From: Hyalangium ruber
GTDB taxonomy: Bacteria > Myxococcota > Myxococcia > Myxococcales > Myxococcaceae
Length of the DNA: 64,000 nucleotides
Reading direction: 5' to 3'
Assembly: GCF_034259325.1 (NCBI RefSeq)
Contig: NZ_JAXIVS010000009.1
Location: forward strand, 310,001-374,000
Position numbers and translations under genes: made by a program
Shown: one piece after another, positions 7,223 through 15,967 of the stretch
How positions within the stretch are numbered: position 1 is the stretch's first letter
Layout: each line of letters starts with the position of its first letter
The notes under the pieces: model-generated
What the model was told of the DNA's origin: nothing
The model's input: the letters and a program-made list of their open reading frames with translations, nothing else
The model's database searches: none

Positions 7223-10200
7223 CGCAGCTTCCTGAGCAACTCATCCGCGTGTGCCCACAGTGTGGGACCGAGCGTCCAGCCATGGAAACGCATTGTGAGA
7301 ACCTCCTGGCTCATGGGCGTTGCCAATGGCCACTCTCCGAGGAGGAACTGCGCGTCCAAGGACAGGTGGTCACACGCGCGCCGGAGACTCCCGTCGGGAC
7401 GAGGCCATGGCTCCAGTGCACCAACGGGCATGCTATCGATGCCGGCGACCAGCTATGCCTTCAATGTGGCGCAAGCATCGCGGACACGGCATCCCCCACG
7501 ATCCCGCCTACACCGCCCGCGCCGAAGCTTGTGGGTGGGTGGCAACTGCTTGAGAGAGCCCCCTCCGCTGATGGCCCATGGGAACGGTTCCTTGTAGAGG
7601 ATGCTTCAAGAGGTCATCGCGCGCTGCTTACCCTCTACGCAGCAGGGGCGGAGCCAGACCCGGCGGTGCGTGAGGTGCTGCGGAGAATGCCGCGGGACCA
7701 CATTCCTGAACTCCTGGCCATCGGTCGGCACGAGGGACACGCCTACGAAGTGTTCGAGCACATCGACGGGGGAACGCTTGCTGACGCGGGGTTCTTCGCG
7801 GCGGGCAATCCAGCGGACCTGCGGCGGATGGTCGACGAACTCGGTCGGGCGCTAGCAGGCTTTGCCGAGGTGGGGCTGCGCCACCGCGACGTTCGTCCCA
7901 CGACGATTCTTCTGCGCACACGCGAGCCGCTCGATCTCGTAGTGACGGACTTCGGTTCCGCTCGGCTGTCGGACTTCGACCTGGAATCGGTCGCGCCCTT
8001 GGGGCTGACCCGTTACTCAGCCCCCGAAGTCATTGTGGGCGCCGTGAGTGCCGCCAGCGACTGGTGGAGTCTAGGGATGATTCTGCTCGAGCATGCGACC
8101 GGTGGCGCGTGTTTCACGGGCGTCGATGACCGGGCATTCCAAATTCATGTTGTGACTCGGGGCGTTGACGTCCCTGCGGAACTGGATCCGTCCCTCCGGG
8201 TTCTTTTGCGCGGGCTTCTTGCACGCGACCCGCTGAAGCGCTGGTCCTGGCCCCAGGTGCAGGCGTGGCTTGCGGGCGAACCGGTCGAGGCGTCCGAGGA
8301 CGGGGTTGCCTCACCTGCGGAGACAACGGGGCCAACTTTCACGCTTAAGAGGCGGGCCTTCAGCCGGCCAGAGCTCTTTGCTCTGGCGGCCGCAGAGGCG
8401 CAGAACTGGGAGGAGGCCCGGAGCCTCACCCTGCGCGGCGCCGTTAGCACATGGCTGGAAGAGCGAGGGGTTGACCCGAAAGTGCGGGCGCAGGTCCGCC
8501 GGCTTGCCTCTGATGAGTCCCTCCCAGAGGACTTCCGCCACGCACTTGTCCTCATGGCGATGAATCCCGCCCTGCCCCTTACGTGGGCTGGGGACATCGT
8601 TACCCCCGCATGGCTCCTTGCTCATCCGGAGGAAGGGTACGCCATCGTCACCGGAGGGGTCACACGCCACCTGGAGCAGATGGGGCGTGAGCCATGGCTC
8701 GTCCGGATGCGAACGCGCGCGGAGGCAGTGCGCGAGCGCGCCGGGCTACTTCAGATCGAACTAGATGAGGAGCGCCTACGCGTTGCTCTTCTGGCCTCCT
8801 CCAGGGCGAACTTGGAGGCTGAGCGCACAGCCCTCCGGCGCATCTACCCCGATACCGACCACGCCGGGCTGTCGTCCATCGTCGAGCGGACGCGGCTCAC
8901 TGACGAGGATCTTATCCTCCTGGTCAGCGCGACCTTCCACCAGTTCACCCCCCTCGCTCAGCTCCTCGACCGGGCTGCGGAACTCGCGCTGCGCACCGGA
9001 GTCACACTCGACCGAGCGCAGGCAGAGACGTGGTTCGTGCGCTCCCGGCGCGAGGTATTCGCGGAGGCTGATGCGAGGGTCGCTAATTTCGCGCGCTGCG
9101 GCATCGTGCGGGTGGACGAGTGGGCTGACGCTTTCCGGGTCGAGCGGCGCATGCTCCTTGAGCGTGCTGTTGTCCTGCTCGCCGTGCCGCGAGAGAGGTG
9201 GAAGGAGCCGCCAAAGCAGCAGTACGTCGCGAACCTGCTCGAACTCTTCGAGAAGCGCGTTGCCGGCTCGGTCCAACGAGGACCACTCGTCCGGTTCCTT
9301 ATCGGCAAGACCACCCCGCGCGTCGACCTGACTGAGCTTGGGACGGCGCATCGTCCAGCTGAAGCGCTTCTCGATCACGTGCTTGGGCGCACCGAGGCGC
9401 CCGTAGCTCTTGACCCAGCAGTTCTTACTGACGGCCCTGTTGAGAGCCGCATGCGGAAGTTGGTCAACCACGCGCTGACGTTCCGCCGCGATACAGGCAT
9501 TGATGGGCGCTACCTCGGTTTCCCCTTCCTCGTCTTGCGCCACGGTCGTCAGAGTTCAGCGAGCGCGGCGCCCCGCATCGCCCCCGTTCTGCTGTGGCCC
9601 GTCGCGCTTGAGCTCCAGAGCGGCAGTCGCCTCGGGACCCTTGTCTTCGACCGCGAGCGAGAGGAGGTCCGCCTAAACCCAGCACTTGAGGGGCTCCTTG
9701 AGGCTGCGGAGTTCGCGAAGTGGAAGGCAGCGCGGGATGAGCTCCTTGCGCGCCCTTCCATTCGCCTGGGTGATGTGATGGACCTCTTCGGTACGCTCGC
9801 AACCCCACGTGCCAGAAGGCTCGCCCGGCTACCTAGCAAGGACGTCAAGCTGCCTGCTGGAACACGGGAACTCGCCTGTGCCGCCGCGATCTTCAACGCC
9901 GAGTTCACCGGCCAATCGCTTAGCGAAGACCTTCGTCAGATGCGTCGTATGCCTCCTGCAGGAACGGGATTGGAGGCGGCCCTGCGTGTCTCGGCGGAGC
10001 CGCCGTCTGGCGCGCCGCTCGGCATGGTGCCGGAGCGCGACCGGTTCCTCACAGTCGAGAGCGACCCGTCGCAGGAGGCGGCCGTGCTCCGGTCCCGCAT
10101 GGCTCCGGGCCTCCTTGTCGAGGGGCCTCCTGGTACGGGCAAGAGCCAGACCATCGTCAACATCGTGGCGGATGCTATTGGCCGGGGCGAGTCGGTCCTT

Positions 10201-13200
10201 GTCGTTTGCCAGAAGCAGGCGGCACTACGGGTTGTCGAGAAGCGACTTGCCGCGGAGAGGCTCGGGGACCGCCTCTTCGTGGTCGTCGATGTCAACCGGG
10301 ACAGGGAGTCCATCGTTCGTGCCCTACGCGAGCAGGTGGAGGCAGTCCGGAATGCCGATCCTTCGCGGGCTGCGACTCTGCGGCAGAAGCGCGCAGGGTT
10401 GGCTGGGCGTATTGAAGCCCTGGAGGCGGAGATTGATCGGCACCACCAAGCTTTACACACGGTAGATGGTGTAACTGGCCTGAGCTACCGGGCTCTCCTG
10501 GGAGAACTTGTCGGCCTAGAGACGGGCGGCGTCCCAGTCGATGTTCCTGGGCTGAGACTGCGCCTTGCCGATCTCGATCACGAAAGAGTCTCCCGGCTCG
10601 AGGAGGTATGCGGCCCCCTCGCATCGCCTTGGCTCGAATCCCGCTTTGAGGGCAGTCCCCTCAGCGTCCTCAGCAATTTTCCCGTCGACAAGGGAGTGAA
10701 TGAGGCGTTTCTTCGGGGATTTACGCTCTTCGTTAAGGCAGAGACAGAGCGTCGCGATCTCCTAGCGCGGCCGAGCACATTCGACGTTGACGATCCTGCG
10801 CCCCTCCGCGCCTGGCTTGATGAGCATGGGCGGCTGTTCGAGGTGATGTCCCCCGAGACGCGAGCCCAGCTTGCGGCCTGGCTCGATCTCTTTATAGCGG
10901 GACGCGACGGCGCAGTCTTGGGGACGCAGATCCTCGAGACGCTGGAGAGGGCCGGGGAAACCCTGAGCCGGCTCGACGAGCGCGCCCATGACAGTGCGCT
11001 GTTCAGCATCTTGGCAGCTCTCCCGCCTGGGGAACTCAGGGCGTGGCTCGATACCGCAACACGCGCGACGGCCGAAGTATCTTTCTGGGGTCGGCTCAAT
11101 CCAGGGCGCTGGCAGCAGCGTCGGCGCTTGCGCACCTTCCTCGCTGGTCATGGGGAGGAGCCGACAGAAACTCGAATGGTCGCGCTGCGGCAGGCGCTCG
11201 GCCTCGAAGTGCAACTGCGGACGGTCCGCCGTGAAGTTGCCGAGGTCAGGGAGGCACTGCAGCTCGATGTCCATGAAGCTCCTGCGTCACTTCGGATGCT
11301 CCGCCGCGAGGTCGACGATCTCTTGGCCAGGCTGCGCCCGGTGAAGGACGCTGTCGCTGCGGTTCGGGTGTGCCCTCGCCCAGTAGAGGCCGAGGACATG
11401 GCTCGCTCGGGGACGCCTGAGGGCTACCGCCGCCTCCGAGGGGCCTTCGACAGTGCCTTCGAGCGGCATGCTGCCCGCACGCGGAGCCGCACCGTTCTCG
11501 CGCCGCTTGCCAAGTGGTTCCAGGAGAGTTGGATCGCAGGCTGCGCGCGGAGCATCACACAGGGGAGGGCCACGACCGAGATGCTCTTGAAAATCGTCAA
11601 GGCACTGGGAACGCTGGAGCCGTTTCAACGTTTCCGTGTCCGGGCGAAGGGGCTTGACCCAGAGGCGCTGGCGGTGTTCGCGGCTCTGCGCGACCGTGAG
11701 GATGCGCTGAGGGCGCTGCCCTCGGCCATGCTGGAGGAGCACGTGCGCCGGGTCATCCGGCGAGAGGCGCTTCTTGGCTGGAAGGCACGAATGGAGCAAA
11801 CAAGGCCCGAACTGCTGCTCGAACGGCAGGAACTCGAGCGCAGGGTGCAGAGCCTCGCTGACAGCGACCGGGCGATGCGCGAGCTCAACCGGCAGTTGCT
11901 TGCAGTCGATCTTGATCGCACGCGCCTGAGCACTCCGGTGGCCTGGGATAGCATCACTCGGCTGCGCGGTCCGCGGATGAAGCGACTGCGTGAGATTCTC
12001 GAGCAGGGGGCAGATCTTGGGCTCATGCATCTGCGCCCCATCTGGCTCATGAACCCGGATGTGGCCAGCCGATTGCTACCGCTGAAGGCCCGGCTCTTCG
12101 ATCTCGTCATCTATGACGAGGCTTCACAGATGCCCGTGGAATACGCCGTGCCGACGTTGTTTCGCGCAGGCCGGGTCGTCATAAGTGGCGACGAGAAACA
12201 GATGCCGCCGACGAGCTTCTTCGCCAGCCGCATCGACGGCGATGAGGATGAGGAGTTCGACGGGGAGGAACTCGACGAGGCGGCTACCGAAGCTGAGAGG
12301 TCCGCTTACGAGGAGACTTGGAACCGGCGCGAGGTGAGGGACTGCCCGGACCTGCTGCAACTTGGCCGAGGCGTCCTGCCGACCACCACGCTCCAGATTC
12401 ACTACAGGTCGAGGTACCGGGAACTCATCGGTTATTCGAACGCCGCCTTCTATGGCAACCGCCTCAGCGTGCCTGCTCGTCACCCGGAGGCGGAAGTCCG
12501 ACGCGTGCGCCCCATCGAAGTGCTGCGGGTCGAAGGCGTCTACGCGGACCAGACGAATGCGGCGGAGGCCCAGCGCGTCGTCGATCTACTCGCCGAGGTG
12601 TGGTCGGCAGCGCCCGAGAGTCGCCCTAGCATTGGCGTCGTCACCTTCAACCGCAAGCAGGCGGACCTTGTTGAAGAGGTTCTTGAACAACGCGCAGAGA
12701 AAGACCCCGGATTCCAGCGCGCCTACCAGCTGGAGCGTGATCGCGTCCAGGATGGCGAGGACATGGGTTTCTTCGTCAAGAACGTGGAGAACGTGCAGGG
12801 TGATGAACGCGATGTCATCGTGTTCAGCACTACGTTCGGGCGCGACAGGAACAAGGCGTTCCGGCGCTCTTTCGGTGTGCTCGGCCAAGCGGGTGGGGAG
12901 CGGCGCCTCAACGTTGCGGTGACGCGTGCCCGTCAGAAGGTAATCCTCGTCACCTCCATTCCGGTCAGCGAAGTCTCTGACATGCTGGCGAGCGGACGCG
13001 CGCCGGACAAGCCGCGCGACTACCTACAGGCTTATCTCGATTATGCCCATAGGATCAGCGCGGGCGAACTCAAGCTGGCGCGTGGCGCAACGGCACGGCT
13101 CTCAGCCAACGCGGGCGCACGACGGGATAGGGAAGTCGACCCCGATGGGTTCACTGCCGCGGTGGCTGGCTACATCCGGGAACTTGGCTATGAAGCAGTC

Positions 13201-13473
13201 CCGAAAGACGATGGGGATGCCTTCGGGCTCGACTTCGCTATCGTAGACCCCCGAACGCGGCTCTTCGGGGTTGCCATCGAATGTGATGCGCCGCGCCACG
13301 AGCTGCTGAGTCGGGCCCGGGCGCGAGAAATCTGGCGACCGGGGGTTCTCTCCCGGTCCATCCCTAAGGTGCATCGGGTGTCTTCCCGCGCGTGGTACCA
13401 CCAAGCGGGGGAGGAGCGGCGGCGGCTTCGGGAGGCCATCCACGCGGCACTACGTGGGGAGGGACATTCATGA
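7219..13473 (+). CDS. Zinc-ribbon, kinase-like, SF1-helicase and nuclease fusion
   Basis: 2084 aa. Domains in order: two zinc ribbons (CPQC, CLQC; about 10-90); a protein-kinase-like domain (about 110-355) with HRD at 222-224, DFG at 244-246 and an APE-like motif, but without a recognisable VAIK lysine and with T in place of the catalytic-loop Asn (HRDVRPTTIL); a helical linker; a DUF4011-like segment (about 740-900); an SF1 helicase with Walker A GPPGTGKS (969-976), motif II DEAS (D1633), motif III GDEKQMPPTSF and the C-terminal VAVTRARQ motif; and a restriction-endonuclease-like domain (FGLDFAIVDP, VAIECD with E2021) of the MTES_1575/Vsr type. It resembles the kinase-helicase of Mokosh defence (from memory), with extra zinc ribbons and a nuclease. 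It likely senses and degrades foreign nucleic acid. Confidence 0.85.
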   Translation: MTQLPEQLIRVCPQCGTERPAMETHCENLLAHGRCQWPLSEEELRVQGQVVTRAPETPVGTRPWLQCTNGHAIDAGDQLCLQCGASIADTASPTIPPTPPAPKLVGGWQLLERAPSADGPWERFLVEDASRGHRALLTLYAAGAEPDPAVREVLRRMPRDHIPELLAIGRHEGHAYEVFEHIDGGTLADAGFFAAGNPADLRRMVDELGRALAGFAEVGLRHRDVRPTTILLRTREPLDLVVTDFGSARLSDFDLESVAPLGLTRYSAPEVIVGAVSAASDWWSLGMILLEHATGGACFTGVDDRAFQIHVVTRGVDVPAELDPSLRVLLRGLLARDPLKRWSWPQVQAWLAGEPVEASEDGVASPAETTGPTFTLKRRAFSRPELFALAAAEAQNWEEARSLTLRGAVSTWLEERGVDPKVRAQVRRLASDESLPEDFRHALVLMAMNPALPLTWAGDIVTPAWLLAHPEEGYAIVTGGVTRHLEQMGREPWLVRMRTRAEAVRERAGLLQIELDEERLRVALLASSRANLEAERTALRRIYPDTDHAGLSSIVERTRLTDEDLILLVSATFHQFTPLAQLLDRAAELALRTGVTLDRAQAETWFVRSRREVFAEADARVANFARCGIVRVDEWADAFRVERRMLLERAVVLLAVPRERWKEPPKQQYVANLLELFEKRVAGSVQRGPLVRFLIGKTTPRVDLTELGTAHRPAEALLDHVLGRTEAPVALDPAVLTDGPVESRMRKLVNHALTFRRDTGIDGRYLGFPFLVLRHGRQSSASAAPRIAPVLLWPVALELQSGSRLGTLVFDREREEVRLNPALEGLLEAAEFAKWKAARDELLARPSIRLGDVMDLFGTLATPRARRLARLPSKDVKLPAGTRELACAAAIFNAEFTGQSLSEDLRQMRRMPPAGTGLEAALRVSAEPPSGAPLGMVPERDRFLTVESDPSQEAAVLRSRMAPGLLVEGPPGTGKSQTIVNIVADAIGRGESVLVVCQKQAALRVVEKRLAAERLGDRLFVVVDVNRDRESIVRALREQVEAVRNADPSRAATLRQKRAGLAGRIEALEAEIDRHHQALHTVDGVTGLSYRALLGELVGLETGGVPVDVPGLRLRLADLDHERVSRLEEVCGPLASPWLESRFEGSPLSVLSNFPVDKGVNEAFLRGFTLFVKAETERRDLLARPSTFDVDDPAPLRAWLDEHGRLFEVMSPETRAQLAAWLDLFIAGRDGAVLGTQILETLERAGETLSRLDERAHDSALFSILAALPPGELRAWLDTATRATAEVSFWGRLNPGRWQQRRRLRTFLAGHGEEPTETRMVALRQALGLEVQLRTVRREVAEVREALQLDVHEAPASLRMLRREVDDLLARLRPVKDAVAAVRVCPRPVEAEDMARSGTPEGYRRLRGAFDSAFERHAARTRSRTVLAPLAKWFQESWIAGCARSITQGRATTEMLLKIVKALGTLEPFQRFRVRAKGLDPEALAVFAALRDREDALRALPSAMLEEHVRRVIRREALLGWKARMEQTRPELLLERQELERRVQSLADSDRAMRELNRQLLAVDLDRTRLSTPVAWDSITRLRGPRMKRLREILEQGADLGLMHLRPIWLMNPDVASRLLPLKARLFDLVIYDEASQMPVEYAVPTLFRAGRVVISGDEKQMPPTSFFASRIDGDEDEEFDGEELDEAATEAERSAYEETWNRREVRDCPDLLQLGRGVLPTTTLQIHYRSRYRELIGYSNAAFYGNRLSVPARHPEAEVRRVRPIEVLRVEGVYADQTNAAEAQRVVDLLAEVWSAAPESRPSIGVVTFNRKQADLVEEVLEQRAEKDPGFQRAYQLERDRVQDGEDMGFFVKNVENVQGDERDVIVFSTTFGRDRNKAFRRSFGVLGQAGGERRLNVAVTRARQKVILVTSIPVSEVSDMLASGRAPDKPRDYLQAYLDYAHRISAGELKLARGATARLSANAGARRDREVDPDGFTAAVAGYIRELGYEAVPKDDGDAFGLDFAIVDPRTRLFGVAIECDAPRHELLSRARAREIWRPGVLSRSIPKVHRVSSRAWYHQAGEERRRLREAIHAALRGEGHS

Positions 13474-14849
13474 GCGGGCCAAAGGTTGTCCGGGTCGTCA
13501 CGCGCGAGGAACTGGAGGCTGTGGCGAGACAACAGCTGCAGCTCCTAGTGGATGCGCTCGAGGAGTTGAGGCGCTGCGCGAGACGCCATGGAGCACTCGA
13601 CGAGGCGTTCGAAGCGGGGCTTGAGCAGCGACGAGTGCGCATGGTGCGGCTGTTCGATGAGGCCAAGTGGGCTGCGCTCCAAGGACAGGTGCCCCTCGAA
13701 ATCGCGTTCTTGGTGTCAGAGCGCGACCGCATCCGGGCACAGGCCGTGGCGTCCGTTGAGGCTGAGCGCTCGAAGCGCCAGCGCACGGAGGGGGCTGCCC
13801 GCACTCTCTTGGCGGCGTTCGAGGCCGCCGGGCGAGAGCCGCCAAAGCGCCTTAGGGAGATAGCAGACGGAGTTCAGAGTGCCGACGAGGCGGCACTTGG
13901 GGAGATGCAGGGTGTCCTGACTGATGCATTTCGGCAACTTGCCCCAGCCCCGCGCGCCGGGACTTCGGCAGTTCAGCGGGAGCTTGCTGCGCGTCTCGGT
14001 GCAGGGGAGACCGGTCAGCGATTTGCCGAGTGGCTGGAGGCCCGACCTCGCGCGGCGCCCAGCGATCCCAGCGTCCGACTTAATGCGCTGCTTGCCGAGG
14101 TCGAGGCCCTAGAGGAGCCTGAGGTGGCGCGTCCCTTCCTTGAGCGGGCCGCCGCCATTTCGCGGGAGGTGCAAGAGGGCCGTCGAGCACTCTTGACCGA
14201 CGCCCTCATGCTTGACGTCGGCGCATACCGACGTGCACGGCAGGCACGCGAGGTCGCAGTCGCGAGCCTACGAGAAGTGCGGTGTAGCCTGGCAGCCCTC
14301 GGTACCCCTACGACGCTCGCGCTTGAGGCGCGTATATCCGTAGCGCTGGAAGGAGGTCAGATCAAGGACACCGAGGGACTTCTCCAGGAGGCACGCGTGA
14401 CACTGGAGGTCGAGCGGCGGGAGATGGCCGCAGCAGCCCGGCGCCGGGCGGTCCTCGGAGGACTGGCCGCGCTGGGCTATGAGGTACGCGAGGCGATGGT
14501 GGTGGCTTGGCCGAAGGAGGGGCGGATAATCGTGCGCAAGCCCGGGGCGACCGACTATGGGGTCGAACTTGGAGCACCTGCCGACGCGGCGCGAGTGCAG
14601 ATGCGCCTCGTGGGCTCCGACCGTCCAATGACACCCCGAGGCGCTGGACGGGACCGCGATATGGAGACGATGTGGTGCGCCGAGTTTCAGCAGCTCCGCA
14701 AGTTGGTTGCTGTAAACGGCACAGAAGTTGCCGTCGAGCGGGCGCTTGAGGCTGGCGCTCAGCCGGTGAAGACCGTCTCTCTAGAGTCGTCGCTGCAGTC
14801 AGAGGACGTTGCCCCCACAGGGGCGTCGGTGCGTAGGCCCGCACGGTGA
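13470..14849 (+). CDS. Coiled-coil protein of the AAA/radical-SAM/helicase operon
   Basis: 459 aa, overlapping the helicase stop by ATGA with a strong GGGGAGGG ribosome site. Most of the chain is Arg/Glu/Ala-rich helix with heptad-like spacing, interrupted near 150-175 by a Pro-rich linker. The end (about 345-400) turns into strands (YEVREAMVVAW, GRIIVRKPG, DYGVEL), suggesting a small globular cap. The N-terminus (MSGPKVVRVVTREELE) looks conserved, but I do not recognise a named family. No catalytic motif is visible. As last gene of the operon it may be a structural or adaptor subunit, perhaps the substrate gripped by the AAA+ ATPase. Confidence 0.75.
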   Translation: MSGPKVVRVVTREELEAVARQQLQLLVDALEELRRCARRHGALDEAFEAGLEQRRVRMVRLFDEAKWAALQGQVPLEIAFLVSERDRIRAQAVASVEAERSKRQRTEGAARTLLAAFEAAGREPPKRLREIADGVQSADEAALGEMQGVLTDAFRQLAPAPRAGTSAVQRELAARLGAGETGQRFAEWLEARPRAAPSDPSVRLNALLAEVEALEEPEVARPFLERAAAISREVQEGRRALLTDALMLDVGAYRRARQAREVAVASLREVRCSLAALGTPTTLALEARISVALEGGQIKDTEGLLQEARVTLEVERREMAAAARRRAVLGGLAALGYEVREAMVVAWPKEGRIIVRKPGATDYGVELGAPADAARVQMRLVGSDRPMTPRGAGRDRDMETMWCAEFQQLRKLVAVNGTEVAVERALEAGAQPVKTVSLESSLQSEDVAPTGASVRRPAR

Positions 14850-15108
14850 GCGTGACCATCCTCTTGGCGACATTGAGGAGATCATCTCGATGAACGCATG
14901 GGTGCTTCCGTGCAAGCGGATAGGCTGGAGGAACGGCTGGAATACCGCGTCACCCGTCCTCTTGCCGGACCAAGTCTGAGCCTCATCTCGCCAAGCACAA
15001 CCACTCGTGAGCGAGCCCCATCTCCGATTCTGAAGTCAGTCGCACATCGATTCCAGAGGTGTCGAGGATGTTCTGTGGCTCAAGCGATTACGCTGCTAGG
15101 CTTGCGCC

Positions 15109-15336
15109 ATGCGCCTATCGTCCCTCAAGAAAAATGGAGTCGCTTGGTATCCGCAGCACGTCGCCCTCCCGGATCTCTGCAACAGCGATGGAACAGCTGT
15201 GAAGGTCGACCTATATGTGGATGTTGCTGCCCATCGCGCCTACCAAGTCGATGTCCGGAATGGCCGCTATCGTGAGGCGGACACCTCGCGCGGGCTGGGC
15301 ACTTTCGGAGAGTGGAGGGATCTAGAAGCGGAGTGA
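15109..15336 (+). CDS. Small hypothetical protein
   Basis: 75 aa, starting MRLSSLKKNGVAWYPQHVAL and ending GTFGEWRDLEAE. A weak AGG lies 8 nt before the ATG. Its composition is balanced and soluble, unlike the Arg/Pro-rich shadow frames around it. I do not recognise the family. It lies alone between the helicase operon and the DUF3892 gene. Confidence 0.4.
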   Translation: MRLSSLKKNGVAWYPQHVALPDLCNSDGTAVKVDLYVDVAAHRAYQVDVRNGRYREADTSRGLGTFGEWRDLEAE

Positions 15337-15537
15337 GTTTGGCGATGCCTTCCAGGACCTCCCGTTGTCTCGCTGGGCTTGGCTCGAGCCCTCGGGGCTC
15401 CTCTGAGGTTCAGGTCAATTTTCCAGGGCTCTGGGGGGCTTCCCAGCGCCCCGCCGGGACGCTTCCCGAGGACTTCTTTCAGGGCTCTGTTGAGCGAAGG
15501 CTAACAGTAGCATTTGCCGTCTATCTAGTGAGGGACC

Positions 15538-15831
15538 ATGGCCAAGTGGGCTGATTTCATCATCTCTGCGGTTCGTTATGATTCAAGCGGTACTCACATT
15601 AAGGCTCTGAAGGTCCATGTCGACGACGGCAGGGCGCACATGCCTCGCGGAAGCATTTGGACCTTCGAGGATGTGGCGCGAGAAATCCTAAATGGCCATA
15701 CGTTCATCACCACTGTCCGGGATCCAAACGAAGAAGGAGAGTATGCACCGGGCGCCTTCGTGCACCTCACTCTCCGAACGCACCAGGATAAGTCGAGGAA
15801 GGACAACTTGACGAACCTGCCTCAGTTCTAG
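15538..15831 (+). CDS. DUF3892-like small protein
   Basis: 97 aa with a GTGAGGGA ribosome site. It opens with ADFIISAVRYDSSGTHI and ends DNLTNLPQF, which matches the DUF3892 pattern as I remember it (an opening strand set followed by a closing 'DNL..LP.F'). Members are small beta-rich proteins of unknown function found next to many kinds of accessory genes. It stands alone, facing the leftward ABC-3C operon. Confidence 0.7.
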   Translation: MAKWADFIISAVRYDSSGTHIKALKVHVDDGRAHMPRGSIWTFEDVAREILNGHTFITTVRDPNEEGEYAPGAFVHLTLRTHQDKSRKDNLTNLPQF

Positions 15832-15967
15832 TGGCGAGCAGAAGCCTGGCCTCAAGATAGCCTCCGGACAAAGAGGAACGGACGGTGGAGGCTTGTTAAG
15901 GGCTCGCGAAGATATGCGCTCGATGCCGAGAGGGCTCCTCTATAAGTGCGGCACGACGTCAAACTGC

